Assembly (NCBI RefSeq): GCF_041197575.1 | Contig: NZ_JBDKXB010000019.1 | Location: 1 to 59,289, forward strand | DNA length: 59,289 nt | Source: Thioalkalicoccus limnaeus | GTDB lineage: Bacteria; Pseudomonadota; Gammaproteobacteria; Chromatiales; Chromatiaceae | Direction: 5' to 3' | In this document: one piece after another, positions 35,274 to 44,425 of the stretch | Layout: every line of letters starts with the position of its first letter | How positions within the stretch are numbered: position 1 is the stretch's first letter | Notes under the pieces: generated by a model | The model's input: the letters and a program-made list of their open reading frames with translations, nothing else | Database searches by the model: none | What the model was told of the DNA's origin: nothing | Made by a program: the position numbers and the translations under genes

Positions 35274-38156
35274 TCAAGCCCTCCCGCCCTTCAGGACCAG
35301 ATCGTGGTAACGCCGCCGCCGCGCCCGGGCCAGCCGATAGAGCAGATAGACCAGGCCGAGCCCGGCGAGGGCGAGCAGATAGTTCAGATATTCCCAGAAA
35401 CGCTGCGCATCGGACTCGAGCGGTACCAGCAGCCGCGTGTAGTGGCCGCGGCCGCGCAGCGTCAGCAGACCGCGGTCCTCGAGCGACCACTCGGCGGCGT
35501 TCTGGATCAGCTCGACCGGCCGCGTATAGAGGGTCTGGGTCGCCTGGCTGGCGAGGGTCATCGCCGTATCGGTCAGGAAGCTCGCCGAACCGATCAGGAT
35601 CACGCGCGCCGACGGCGGCGAGACCTCGACGAGGCCGGTTGCGATCGGTGCCGGCTCGAGCCCTTCGTCATCGGGATCCAGTCCGTCGTCGAGCCGCGCC
35701 AGACGCGGCAATGGACGCCCGGCGAACAGCGACGGGAAGCGCCCCTCGATGACGACACCGAGCAACTGACGGCCCGTGTCCAGGCCGGACGGGAAGCCGA
35801 GCGGGCCATAGGTCTCGAAGTCCGGCTGGATCCCTGCGCTGTCGCTGGTCCAGGATCGCTCCGAGCTCTTGATCAGCGGACGCACCAGCCGCTCCTGGTT
35901 GCGCGCCTCGTCGAGCCGGATCGGCGAGGCCCAGTTCAGCGTCAACTGGCCCAGCCCGGCCGCGACACCGTCCTGATCCAGACCATCGTCGCGGATGTCC
36001 GGGAAATAGGGGTAGGCCAGGGTCTGGATCTCCTCGACCAGGAACCCGCCGAGGTCGCGCTGCACCGGGATCGGGAACGGCGTGTTCTGCGGGTCCAGCA
36101 CCAGCGTCGGTTCGAGCTCGATGCCCAGGTGCTCGAGCCAGGCCTCGAGCCCGGTCTCCTGACGGCGCGCGGCGATCGCGGCCCCGCCCAGATCGATGTG
36201 GAAGGGCGACGCCGCGAGGACCAGGGTCCCGCCCTGCATCAGGAACTGATCGATCGCGAAGACCTGCTCCTCGGTCAGGTCCTCCGGCTGCACGACCAGC
36301 AGCAGATCGGCGTCCTCCGGCACCAGGCCCTGGCCGAGATCGGTCGGACGCAGCCGGAAGGTCTCGCCGAGGCGCTCGCGCAGCGTCGCGAACTCGGTCC
36401 CGCCGCCGAACCCCATCCCCGGAAAGCCACCGGCCTCCGGTGGCGTGTAGAGGGCGACCGTCCGCAGGTAACCCGGCGTCAACCGGCGCAGGCTGGCCTC
36501 GATCGCCCGCTTCAGGCCCTCGCGCGAGGTCTCCTCGGGCCAGGGCACCGGGAGACCCTGATCGCCGGACTCGAGCGCCAGGCTGAACCAGAAGGGGCGC
36601 GGATCGAACAGGCTCAGCACCACCGGCCCGAAGCCGTAGCGCTCGGCGATCTCGTCACCGAGGGCACCGCCACCGGCCGCCGGGTCCTCGAACCGGTACT
36701 CGAAACGCCCCGCCCCCTCCTCGGCCAGTTCCGCAAGCACCGCGGCCAGATCCTCGACCAGCTCCGGGAGCGGTTCGGGCAGCTCCTCGGACGGCGACAC
36801 GAAGGCGCGCAGTCGGGCCGGCTGCGGCAATCCGGCGAACAGGTCACCGCCACCGCGGTAGCCGTACAGGACCTTCTTGATCGCTCGGGTCAGGTCGTAT
36901 TCGGGATTGCGCAGCCGCACATCGAGCGCGCCGGCCCCGCGGCCCTTGACCTCGATCAGATCGCGGAACCCGAGTCGCTCGAACTGATCGCCGTACTGCA
37001 CCAGCACATCGAAATAGGAGTTCACGACCCCGGCCCGATGGCGGTCGACGGTCTCGAAGGCCACCGGGCGGATCCCGTAGCGCTCGCCCGCCTCGCGCTC
37101 CAGATCCGGGTGCTGCAAGGGATCGACGATCTCGACCTTGACGCGCCCGCCGCCGGCGATCTGGTATTCGCGCAGCAAATCGCGCAATGGTGGCACCAGC
37201 GGGGCCAACAGCGGATGCGTGTGCGAGCTGAAGTAGCCGCGGATCAGCAGCGGCTCCTCGAGTTGCGCCAGATAGTCCCGCGTCGTCTGCGACAGCGAAT
37301 AGACCCGGCCCTCGGTGAGATCGACGCGCGCGCCGGAGACCTGATGCAACCACAGGTTGCCGGCCAGCAGGTTCGCGATCGCGAGCACCGTGATCAGACG
37401 CCAGCGCCGGTGCCGGTCGGCGCGGACGCTGTCGGCGGCCCAGCGCAACCGTTCGAGACTGAAGACGGTCAAGGCCAGGAACACACCGACCAGGCTCGCA
37501 TAATAGTAAAGATCCCGCAGATCCAGCACCCCACGGCCGATCGAGTCGAATCGGGCGCCGGTCCCCAGCAATTGCAGGAGCTCGCCGACCCGATGACCGA
37601 ACAGGCTCGTGATCGCCGGCGAACCGATCAGGAAGAGCGCACCGGCGAGCAGGGCCGTGCCGATCAGGCTGACGATCGGATTGTCGGTGCGCGACGAGAC
37701 GAAGAGTCCGATCGCGATATAGGCCGCCGCCAGAAGCAGGGTCGCGACGTAGGCACCGAGCACCGGCCCCCAGTCCAGCGGCCCGAGCCAGGACACCGTG
37801 ATCGGCAACGGCAGCGTCAGCAGTACGGCCACCGTCACCAGCGTCAGCGCGGCGACGAACTTGCCGAGCACCAGCCGCCACGGCGAGACCGGCAACGTCA
37901 GCAGCGTCTCCAGCGTCCCGGCGCGCCGCTCCTCGCTCCACAGACGCATCGTCAAGGCCGCGACGAGGAAGATCAGCAACACCGGCATCCAGTCGAACAG
38001 CGGCCGGGCATCAGCGATGTTGCGCGCGAAGAAGGCCTCGATCCAGAAGAACACGAACAGGGCCACCAACAGGAAGGCGCCGATGAACAGATAGGCGACC
38101 GGCGAGCCGAAATAGCCGGTCAGCTCCTTGCGGGCGAGCGACAGGACCTCAGACAT
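35274..38156 (-). CDS. Fused ABC permease and GldG-like auxiliary protein
   Basis: A 960-residue membrane protein combining an ABC-2 type permease (about 1-245, six hydrophobic segments, with SEERRAGTLETLLTLPVSPW typical of GldF) and a GldG-type auxiliary part (about 260-930, starting with VDLTEGRVYSLSQTTRDYL and ending with a C-terminal helix). In gliding Bacteroidota GldF and GldG are separate and act with the ATPase GldA; here they are one chain. The ATG at 38156 starts MSEVLSLARKELTGYFGSP and overlaps the ATPase gene by eight bases. The cargo is unknown. Confidence 0.88.
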   Translation of the reverse strand: MSEVLSLARKELTGYFGSPVAYLFIGAFLLVALFVFFWIEAFFARNIADARPLFDWMPVLLIFLVAALTMRLWSEERRAGTLETLLTLPVSPWRLVLGKFVAALTLVTVAVLLTLPLPITVSWLGPLDWGPVLGAYVATLLLAAAYIAIGLFVSSRTDNPIVSLIGTALLAGALFLIGSPAITSLFGHRVGELLQLLGTGARFDSIGRGVLDLRDLYYYASLVGVFLALTVFSLERLRWAADSVRADRHRRWRLITVLAIANLLAGNLWLHQVSGARVDLTEGRVYSLSQTTRDYLAQLEEPLLIRGYFSSHTHPLLAPLVPPLRDLLREYQIAGGGRVKVEIVDPLQHPDLEREAGERYGIRPVAFETVDRHRAGVVNSYFDVLVQYGDQFERLGFRDLIEVKGRGAGALDVRLRNPEYDLTRAIKKVLYGYRGGGDLFAGLPQPARLRAFVSPSEELPEPLPELVEDLAAVLAELAEEGAGRFEYRFEDPAAGGGALGDEIAERYGFGPVVLSLFDPRPFWFSLALESGDQGLPVPWPEETSREGLKRAIEASLRRLTPGYLRTVALYTPPEAGGFPGMGFGGGTEFATLRERLGETFRLRPTDLGQGLVPEDADLLLVVQPEDLTEEQVFAIDQFLMQGGTLVLAASPFHIDLGGAAIAARRQETGLEAWLEHLGIELEPTLVLDPQNTPFPIPVQRDLGGFLVEEIQTLAYPYFPDIRDDGLDQDGVAAGLGQLTLNWASPIRLDEARNQERLVRPLIKSSERSWTSDSAGIQPDFETYGPLGFPSGLDTGRQLLGVVIEGRFPSLFAGRPLPRLARLDDGLDPDDEGLEPAPIATGLVEVSPPSARVILIGSASFLTDTAMTLASQATQTLYTRPVELIQNAAEWSLEDRGLLTLRGRGHYTRLLVPLESDAQRFWEYLNYLLALAGLGLVYLLYRLARARRRRYHDLVLKGGRA

Positions 38157-39099
38157 GCTCGACCTCCTCACGCGCGTTGACCTCGCGGAACAGGCTGTCG
38201 AGATCCCGCCGTTCGGACCACAGGCCGTACAGCGACCAGCCGGCCTCGGCGATCCTTCGCGCGACGCGCGGCGCGGCGGCATCGGGATCGGCCGTCGTCA
38301 GCGCATAGCGACGCGGTCCAGGGCCCGAGTCCTCGCCGAGCGGCGTGCAGGCGGTCACGCCGGTCGCGGCGGCCAGCCCCACCAGACGCGCCGCGACCTC
38401 GTCCGGTGGACGGTCGAGCATGACCAGCAGCCGGTCGCCGGCGCGCAGCTCGGCCAACGGCTGATCGAGCACCAGGCGGCCGGCGCGTAGGATCAGGACC
38501 CGATCGCAGACCGCCTCGACCTCGGACAGGATGTGCGTCGAGATGATCAGCGTCGCGTTCCCGGCGAGGTCCTCGAGCAAGGCCCGCATCTGATGGATCT
38601 GCGACGGATCAAGCCCATTGGTCGGTTCATCCAGAATCAGGATCGCCGGCGCGTGCAACAGCGCCTGGGCCACGCCGACCCGCTGCCGGTAGCCGCGCGA
38701 CAGGGTCGCGATCGGCTCCCTCGCCTTGGCCTCGAGCGCGGTGCGCGCGATCGCGTCGCGGATCGCCGCGGCACGCTGGGCTGGCGGGACGCCCTGCAAC
38801 GCGGCGCGGTGATCCAGATAGTCGATGACCGCCATCTCCGGATAGAGCGGGCAGTTCTCGGGCAGATACCCGATCCGGCGCTGGACCTCGCGACGCCGGG
38901 TCGCGAGGTCCAGTCCGTCGACCCGGATCTCGCCGTCGCTCGGCTCCAGAAAGCCGGTCAGCATCTTCATGATGGTGGTCTTGCCAGCACCGTTGTGGCC
39001 CAGCAGTCCGACGATCTCACCGTGGCCGATCTCGAACGAGACGCGATCGACCGCCGTCAGGTCGCCGTAGGTGCGGGTCAGGTTCTCGACCTCGATCAT
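38149..39099 (-). CDS. ABC transporter ATP-binding protein (GldA-like)
   Basis: A 316-residue ATPase powering the Gld-like permease. Walker A is GHNGAGKT (34-41), the signature LSRGYRQR (133-140) is the variant usual for this subfamily, Walker B is ILILDE (153-158), and the switch histidine is in ISTHIL. The last 90 residues form the extra C-terminal domain of GldA-type ATPases. The frame is open to 39390, but the ATG at 39099 gives MIEVENLTRTYGDLTAV and has a GAGGT ribosome site. Confidence 0.92.
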   Translation of the reverse strand: MIEVENLTRTYGDLTAVDRVSFEIGHGEIVGLLGHNGAGKTTIMKMLTGFLEPSDGEIRVDGLDLATRRREVQRRIGYLPENCPLYPEMAVIDYLDHRAALQGVPPAQRAAAIRDAIARTALEAKAREPIATLSRGYRQRVGVAQALLHAPAILILDEPTNGLDPSQIHQMRALLEDLAGNATLIISTHILSEVEAVCDRVLILRAGRLVLDQPLAELRAGDRLLVMLDRPPDEVAARLVGLAAATGVTACTPLGEDSGPGPRRYALTTADPDAAAPRVARRIAEAGWSLYGLWSERRDLDSLFREVNAREEVEHV

Positions 39100-39445
39100 T
39101 GGGACCTCGCCATGGGTTGCGACACGAAAAAACAGCGCTAATGACCGAGTTTTTGCCGACGGGTTCCCTCGCGCGACGAGATGACTCTGGAGAAGCCACT
39201 GGTGACGCGCTCGACAGGCCAAGCCGTGATGCGATTCACACATACCCCGGCGGCGCCTTTCGGGTATACTCGAAAAGTTTCGTGCTGGCGATTGCCTTCG
39301 TAAAGAACAGCCGCCGACTGTCCCGGCCGCTTGATCCAAGCCAGGTTCCCGGTATACCTTGCGTCGTTTTCGGGCACTGGCTTGATCCAAGTGCGTTGGT
39401 CACGGCGCCAGGTGTCCGGCTCGTTCCTGCCGACTTCAAGAACCC
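39100..39445. other. Divergent intergenic region with a repeated CTTGATCCAAG motif
   Basis: This 346-base region separates the Gld-like operon from the DUF2868/DUF3482 pair. GCTTGATCCAAG occurs twice (39329-39340 and 39380-39391), 51 bases apart; its core CTTG-ATC-CAAG has inverted arms and could be a regulator site. A TATACT lies at 39262-39267. I see no gene here. Confidence 0.4.
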
Positions 39446-41170
39446 ATGGATCCTAGTTCCCCCTCGAAAACCGGTGCGTCGACCCGTTCGCGATTCGGTC
39501 CGGCCGATGGCCGTTGGTCGGTCGCCGATCTGATCGATTTCGATGACTATGTCGATCAAGACGAACGCACGGTGCGGGAGAACCCCGCGATCCGCCGCAG
39601 CCTGGCCGAGCGCGACCGGGCCTTGTACCTCGGCGGCATCCAGGAGGCGACCGCGGGCGTCGCCGAACATTCGCCCAAGCATCGCAGCCTGACCCTTCGG
39701 CTCTGGCTGTCGGCGCGGCGCACGATGGATGACGAGGAGACGCGGGCGCGGCAGCCTGGGCAGCTCTTCGCGCGCGGGCAGCGACTGGTTACGATCGGCC
39801 TCGGTGTCGCGGGCGTGCTGATCGGCATGGCCGTCGCGGCGGCCTTGCTGAACTACGATGGCCACCGTCCGGTGAATGTCGCCTGGTTCGTCGCCTTGCT
39901 GGTCGTCTTTCAGCTGGCCCTGGCCGCTTTGACCGCAACCCTGTGGATGTCGCGCCGGTCCACGCCGGTTCGCGGGTTGGTCCGCGATTTCTCGCTGCTC
40001 TCCCATGTGATGCAGCCGCTGCTGACCCGCGCGATGCACTGGACCCAGCGTGGACGCGCCGGCGGCGCGGCGCGCGAGGCGGGCGAACAGACACTGATCA
40101 AACAGGGCCAGCTCCAGTCCCACTACGCGCTGTACGGATCGGCCTCGTATCTGCCGCTGTTGATCCCGGCGCAGGTCTTCGGCGTCGCCTTCAATATCGG
40201 CGCGGTCCTGGCCACGGTCGCGCTCGTCTGGTTTACCGACCTGGCCTTCGGTTGGGGTTCGGCACTGGATATCCGATCCGAGACGGTCCACGAGATCGCA
40301 CGGCTGATCGCGCTGCCCTGGAGCCCCTTCTTCGGCGAGGGTGTCGGCTATCCGAGCCTGGCGCAGGTCGCCGGGTCGCGCATCCAGCTCAAGGACCCTC
40401 TGTTCATCTTCCAGGCCGAACACCTGCGTTCGTGGCGCTGGTTCCTGGTGCTGTCGCTCGTGACCTACGGCCTGCTGCCGCGTCTTTTGCTGCTCGCGGC
40501 CACGATGCTCGCCCAACGGCGCGCGCTGGCCCGCTTGCCCTTCTCGCATGCCCGGACCCAGGGGCTCTATGCGCGGATGATCACGCCCAATCTCGAGGCC
40601 GCGACGACCGGCAGCGGGATCGGCCCGGCGATGCCGATCCCGGCCGCGCCCGTCTCGCCGGTCCCCGAATCACCGACGGCCGCGACGGCGACGCCAACGA
40701 CGAGCGCTTCGGGCATCCCGGCCGACGCTTGCGTGCTGCTGGTGCACATCGATGTCGATGAACTGCTCGACACGGGCGACCGCCCGCGATTGGAGCGGCT
40801 GCTGCGCCAGCACACGGGTTGGCGGGTCGCCCGTTCCGGCACCTTCGGCGGCAGCAGCCAGATGACCAAGCGCGCGACGGACCTGATCGGGTCGGCCAAA
40901 TGGCAATCGCCACCACCACGGATCGTGCTGATCCAGGACGGCACGCAACCACCGATCACCGAGAGTCTGAGTTTCCTTAGAACCTTACGAGGCACGGTTG
41001 GACCCCAGGGCCAGATCGTCTTGCTGCTGGTCGGCGATGCGACCGAAGAAGACCGGCTACCACCCTTGAGCGATTTCGATTTCGCCGACTGGCAGCGCAA
41101 GATCGACCAAATGGGCGACCCATACCTGCGTCTCGAGATGCTGGCCCCAACTGAGAACGGAGTAGGCTAA
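39446..41170 (+). CDS. DUF2868 membrane protein, partner of a DUF3482 GTPase
   Basis: A 574-residue protein of the DUF2868 family. Four hydrophobic segments are visible (about 113-133, 143-165, 228-262 and 335-360), so it is an inner-membrane protein; the C-terminal third (about 400-574) is a soluble domain with ACVLLVHIDVDELLD and RIVLIQDGTQPP that resembles a nucleotide-binding-like fold without a P-loop. The stop and the next start overlap as TAATG, so it is coupled to the GTPase gene. The two families are repeatedly found together; no function is known. Confidence 0.85.
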   Translation: MDPSSPSKTGASTRSRFGPADGRWSVADLIDFDDYVDQDERTVRENPAIRRSLAERDRALYLGGIQEATAGVAEHSPKHRSLTLRLWLSARRTMDDEETRARQPGQLFARGQRLVTIGLGVAGVLIGMAVAAALLNYDGHRPVNVAWFVALLVVFQLALAALTATLWMSRRSTPVRGLVRDFSLLSHVMQPLLTRAMHWTQRGRAGGAAREAGEQTLIKQGQLQSHYALYGSASYLPLLIPAQVFGVAFNIGAVLATVALVWFTDLAFGWGSALDIRSETVHEIARLIALPWSPFFGEGVGYPSLAQVAGSRIQLKDPLFIFQAEHLRSWRWFLVLSLVTYGLLPRLLLLAATMLAQRRALARLPFSHARTQGLYARMITPNLEAATTGSGIGPAMPIPAAPVSPVPESPTAATATPTTSASGIPADACVLLVHIDVDELLDTGDRPRLERLLRQHTGWRVARSGTFGGSSQMTKRATDLIGSAKWQSPPPRIVLIQDGTQPPITESLSFLRTLRGTVGPQGQIVLLLVGDATEEDRLPPLSDFDFADWQRKIDQMGDPYLRLEMLAPTENGVG

Positions 41171-42606
41171 TGGCCCCCGCGATTCCAACCCTCGCCATCA
41201 TGGGCCATCCCAATGCTGGCAAATCGTCCGTGGTCGCGACCCTGACGGAAAACGACCGTATCCAGATCGACAAGCGGGCCGGGACCACGACCACGCTCGA
41301 CCGCTATCCGGTGGTGATCGATGGCGTCAAGGTGATCGAGTTCATCGATACGCCCGGCTTCCAGAACCCGAACTATATCCTGGAATGGTTCCAGAACCAT
41401 TTGGACGAAGCGGACCTGGCGCGCGCCTTCGTCGATGTTCACGCCGCAAACCCGCTCTATGTCCATGACTGCGCATTGATGCGGCCGGTGGCCGAAGGGG
41501 CCGGGATCATCCTGGTCGTCGACGGTTCCAAACGGATCAAGGAGAAGGACCGCTGCGAGATCGAGCTGTTGCGCCTGACCGGCCGGCCGCGCATGGCGAT
41601 CCTCAACAACACGACGAACGTGACCGAGCACATGGAAGCCTGGCAGGATGCCTTGAACAAGGCGTTCAATTCGGTGCGCGAGTTCAATGCCCATCGGGCT
41701 ACCTACGACGAACGCATCCGGCTTCTGCAGGCGTTGAAGACGATCGACCAACGCTGGGAAGAGCGCATCGATGAGACCATCCACGCCTTCGAGCGGGATT
41801 GGGACCGGCGCATCGACCAGACGGTCACGACCATCGTCGACATGCTCAAGGAGGCGCTGACACTGAAGGTCTCGGAGGTCGTCGAGGCGTTCGACCGGTC
41901 GTCGGTCGCCGAGCGAGAGGCCGTCGAAAAGAAGCTGACTGCGTCGTTCGAGGACGGGTTGCGCAAGCTGGAGGTCAGGGCCCAGGATCAGATCCGCGAA
42001 CACTTCCGGCACAATGTCTGGAATCTGTCGCCGGATTCGGTCCTGGCCAAGGATCTTTTCTCACAGGAGGTCGGCCAGGCCCTGGGCCTGTCCCGCAAAC
42101 AGCTCGCGATCGTCGGCATGGCGGCCGGCGCCTTCGCCGGGGCCGGGCTCGATCTGACGTCGGCCGGCGCAACCCTCGGGGCTGGCACCATCTTCGGTGC
42201 GCTCGGCGGCGGCGCGCTCGGGTTCTTCGGGCGGGATGCGCTGGCCAAGGTCGATATCAAGAAGGCCATCGGCGTCGAGCGCGTGACCATGGGCCCGGTG
42301 ACCAACCAGCAGTTCCCGTTCGTGCTGCTCGACCGGGTGATCCTCTACTGCGCGCGTGCGATGAACTGGGCGCACGGCCGTCAAGCCGCCGATGAGGACG
42401 CACCGAACCGGGTGCCGGACAAGTCGCTGAACAAGGCCTTTACTGCCGAATTGGCCTCGGAACAGCACAAGGCCCTGGCCAAGTTCTTCGTTGCGGCGCG
42501 CAAGGGCAAGGACCTCGCCAAGCACGAGGAGGCCTGTCGTCAGATCATCAGGGGCGTCCTGCGCGGCTTGTCGCGAAGCGAGATCGATAGTCGGGCCAAT
42601 CTCTGA
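41170..42606 (+). CDS. DUF3482 GTPase
   Basis: A 478-residue Era/TrmE-like GTPase with a DUF3482 C-terminal part. G1 is GHPNAGKS (12-19) and G3 DTPG (60-63); the usual NKxD specificity motif is replaced by something like LNNTTN (145-150), so base recognition may be unusual. A helical middle region rich in charged residues (about 180-300) leads to a glycine/alanine-rich hydrophobic segment (about 315-355) that may dip into the membrane. Such architecture recalls dynamin-like or membrane-remodelling GTPases, but that is inference. It is coupled to the DUF2868 gene. Confidence 0.87.
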   Translation: MAPAIPTLAIMGHPNAGKSSVVATLTENDRIQIDKRAGTTTTLDRYPVVIDGVKVIEFIDTPGFQNPNYILEWFQNHLDEADLARAFVDVHAANPLYVHDCALMRPVAEGAGIILVVDGSKRIKEKDRCEIELLRLTGRPRMAILNNTTNVTEHMEAWQDALNKAFNSVREFNAHRATYDERIRLLQALKTIDQRWEERIDETIHAFERDWDRRIDQTVTTIVDMLKEALTLKVSEVVEAFDRSSVAEREAVEKKLTASFEDGLRKLEVRAQDQIREHFRHNVWNLSPDSVLAKDLFSQEVGQALGLSRKQLAIVGMAAGAFAGAGLDLTSAGATLGAGTIFGALGGGALGFFGRDALAKVDIKKAIGVERVTMGPVTNQQFPFVLLDRVILYCARAMNWAHGRQAADEDAPNRVPDKSLNKAFTAELASEQHKALAKFFVAARKGKDLAKHEEACRQIIRGVLRGLSRSEIDSRANL

Positions 42607-42714
42607 CGAGCCCTGGCCCGAAGCGCTGGAACAGGGCCGCCGGGCGCAGCGAGACCGCACCCGGCCACGGCGCCCGTTTGACAGACGTCCAATTTGCAAG
42701 AAACGGAGGTAAAG

Positions 42715-42936
42715 ATGTCGCTCAACACGATAACCATGATTGCCGGGTTCTTCGTCGGTTCGCTGCTGGTTCTGATACCCGCCTTTTTTTCGTTCCGTAC
42801 CCGGAGCTTCGGAAAGGATTCCATGGGTCTGATACTGATCGGGCTCGTGATGCTCGGCCTGTCGACCTGGAGCCTGGTAAAGCCGGATCGGGACACCGGA
42901 TACATTCCATACGAGGCCCCGACCGAGGCCCAGTGA
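42715..42936 (+). CDS. Small two-helix membrane protein, unknown
   Basis: A 73-residue protein with two hydrophobic helices (about 5-22 and 35-54) joined by a short basic loop (FRTRSFGKDS), and a polar tail ending in EAPTEAQ. A GGAGGT ribosome site six bases before the ATG supports this start over the in-frame codon at 42694. I recognise no family. It begins a tight series with the DUF2269 and AhpD-like genes (31- and 19-base gaps). Confidence 0.72.
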   Translation: MSLNTITMIAGFFVGSLLVLIPAFFSFRTRSFGKDSMGLILIGLVMLGLSTWSLVKPDRDTGYIPYEAPTEAQ

Positions 42937-42967
42937 TCGGCTGAGCACCGGCCCGGCTCCTGGCTAG

Positions 42968-43432
42968 ATGTACCTCTTCTTCAAGACGATACACATCCTC
43001 GGCGCCGCATTGCTGATTGGCAATGCGATCATCACCGCCTTCTGGAAGATCTACGCCGATCGGACCCGCGGCCCGGCGATCGTCGCCTTCGCGCAGCGGC
43101 TCGTCACCGTCACCGACTGGGTCTTCACCGGCAGCGGGATCTTTTTGCTCGTCGTCGGCGGCTACGGGATGCTGTGGGTCAGCGGCGTCGACCCCTTCTC
43201 GCTCGGATGGCTCTTCTGGGGCCAGGCCGCCTTCTACTTCTCCGGCGTCATCTGGATCCTGTTTCTGGTCCCGACCCAGATCGCTCAGGCCCGCCAGGCC
43301 CGCTCATTCGCCGACGGCGCACCCGTGCCGACATCCTATCTGCGGCTCGGCCACCGTTGGCTGGCCTGGGGCGCCGTCTCGACGCTGCCGTTGATCCTGG
43401 CTTTCTATATGATGGTCGCCAAACCCGCCTGA
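42968..43432 (+). CDS. DUF2269 integral membrane protein
   Basis: A 154-residue protein with four hydrophobic helices (about 5-25, 50-72, 82-103 and 130-150) and conserved histidines near helix ends (KTIHILG, LGHRW), matching the DUF2269 family. Function is unknown; the histidines could bind haem or metal, which is speculation. It is the middle gene of a three-gene series. Confidence 0.82.
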   Translation: MYLFFKTIHILGAALLIGNAIITAFWKIYADRTRGPAIVAFAQRLVTVTDWVFTGSGIFLLVVGGYGMLWVSGVDPFSLGWLFWGQAAFYFSGVIWILFLVPTQIAQARQARSFADGAPVPTSYLRLGHRWLAWGAVSTLPLILAFYMMVAKPA

Positions 43433-43451
43433 TCGACCGAGCTTCCGCACC

Positions 43452-44042
43452 ATGAATCGCTTCTCGCCACCTCGCATCGAGACCGACCCCAAGCATCGCT
43501 TCCCCTGGTATGTCCGGCTGTTCCTGATCAACCAGCGCCGCCGCTATGGGCGGGAGTTGGAGCCGGCGCGTCTATGGGGCCGCACACCGAAGGTCTTCGC
43601 GGCCCTGTCCCTGCTCTACGCCGCGATGGATCGTCGCGGTTCGCCGATCGAGCCGGCCTTGCGTTCGCTGATCACGGTGCGCGTCTCGCAGATCAATTGG
43701 TGCGCCTTCTGCATCGACATCAACGGCGCGAACTGCCTCAAGCGCGGCGTGACCGAGGAGCAACTGGCCGCGCTGCCCGACCACCAGACCTCGCCGCTGT
43801 TCGATGAGCGTATCAAGGCCGCGTTGGCCTACGCCGAGGCCATGACCCACTCCGACCTCGGGGTCGATGACGCGGTCTTCGCGCGGGTCAAGGAGCACTT
43901 CGACGACGACGCGATCGTCGAGCTGACCGCGCTGGTCGCCTACCAGAACATGTCGAGCAAGTTCAACGCGGCGCTCGGCGTGCCAGCGCAAGGCTTCTGC
44001 CGGATGCCCGAGCCGAACCCGGCACCGCGCAGCGACGAATAG
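43452..44042 (+). CDS. Carboxymuconolactone decarboxylase / AhpD-like protein
   Basis: A 196-residue protein of the CMD/AhpD superfamily. The CxxC pair is at Cys84 and Cys87 (NWCAFCIDINGAN), preceded by the helix RSLITVRVSQ and followed by AALAYAEAMT, all as in AhpD-type peroxidase-linked disulfide reductases. It may relay electrons for peroxide or organic hydroperoxide reduction; decarboxylase activity is unlikely on this evidence. It closes the three-gene series that starts at 42715. Confidence 0.85.
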   Translation: MNRFSPPRIETDPKHRFPWYVRLFLINQRRRYGRELEPARLWGRTPKVFAALSLLYAAMDRRGSPIEPALRSLITVRVSQINWCAFCIDINGANCLKRGVTEEQLAALPDHQTSPLFDERIKAALAYAEAMTHSDLGVDDAVFARVKEHFDDDAIVELTALVAYQNMSSKFNAALGVPAQGFCRMPEPNPAPRSDE

Positions 44043-44135
44043 GCCAGCGCTGAAAGAGTCAGCGCTGGCCGTGCGACGCAGGCGCCCCACCGATACTGCC
44101 CCCCACGCGGCTGTCGGTTGAATCACAGATTGGGT

Positions 44136-44302
44136 GTAGGTGCAGCTCCTCGGCGTAGGTGCGGCTTCAGCCGCAACGCAATTCGGCAAGACGGCCTGGG
44201 CCGTGGCCTGCGTGCGGCTGAAGCCGCACCTACAACGAGAAATGCGGCTGAAGCCGCACCTGCAACGAGAATCGCGGCTGGAGCCGCACCTGCAACGGGC
44301 CC
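44136..44302. repeat. REP-type palindromic repeats: one inverted copy plus a 30-base tandem array
   Basis: GGTGCGGCTTCAGCCGCA occurs once on the plus strand (within 44155-44175) and three times inverted, at 44213, 44243 and 44273, exactly 30 bases apart. Each 30-base unit consists of the palindromic REP core and a CAACGAGAA-like spacer; the third copy has drifted. A partial copy, GTAGGTGCAGCT, lies at 44136. This is a BIME-like arrangement. The rest of the 383-base gap (44043-44425) holds no gene that I can see. Confidence 0.85.
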
Positions 44303-44425
44303 TGGTCGCGAGGCACCGAGGACGGCGCAGGCCGGCGCTTGCAACGCGATCCGGTGATCCCCAAGCACGGGATTTGACACCGCGGGCGGTCGCCGGCCGT
44401 CCGCCACTCGCCCGAGGGACCCGGT

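Noticed and set aside
35304..38180. Open plus-strand frame of 958 codons opposite the fused permease gene
   Set aside because: The glutamine/arginine-rich translation is a typical antisense artefact of GC-rich DNA; the minus strand has membrane helices and GldG motifs.
42678..42683. Consensus -35 hexamer TTGACA upstream of the two-helix membrane protein gene
   Set aside because: No -10 element lies at legal spacing, and the ribosome site and start codon follow within 32 bases.
44213..44302. CRISPR-like array
   Set aside because: Only three repeats, spacers are similar to each other and nine bases long, and no cas gene is present; it is a REP/BIME array.
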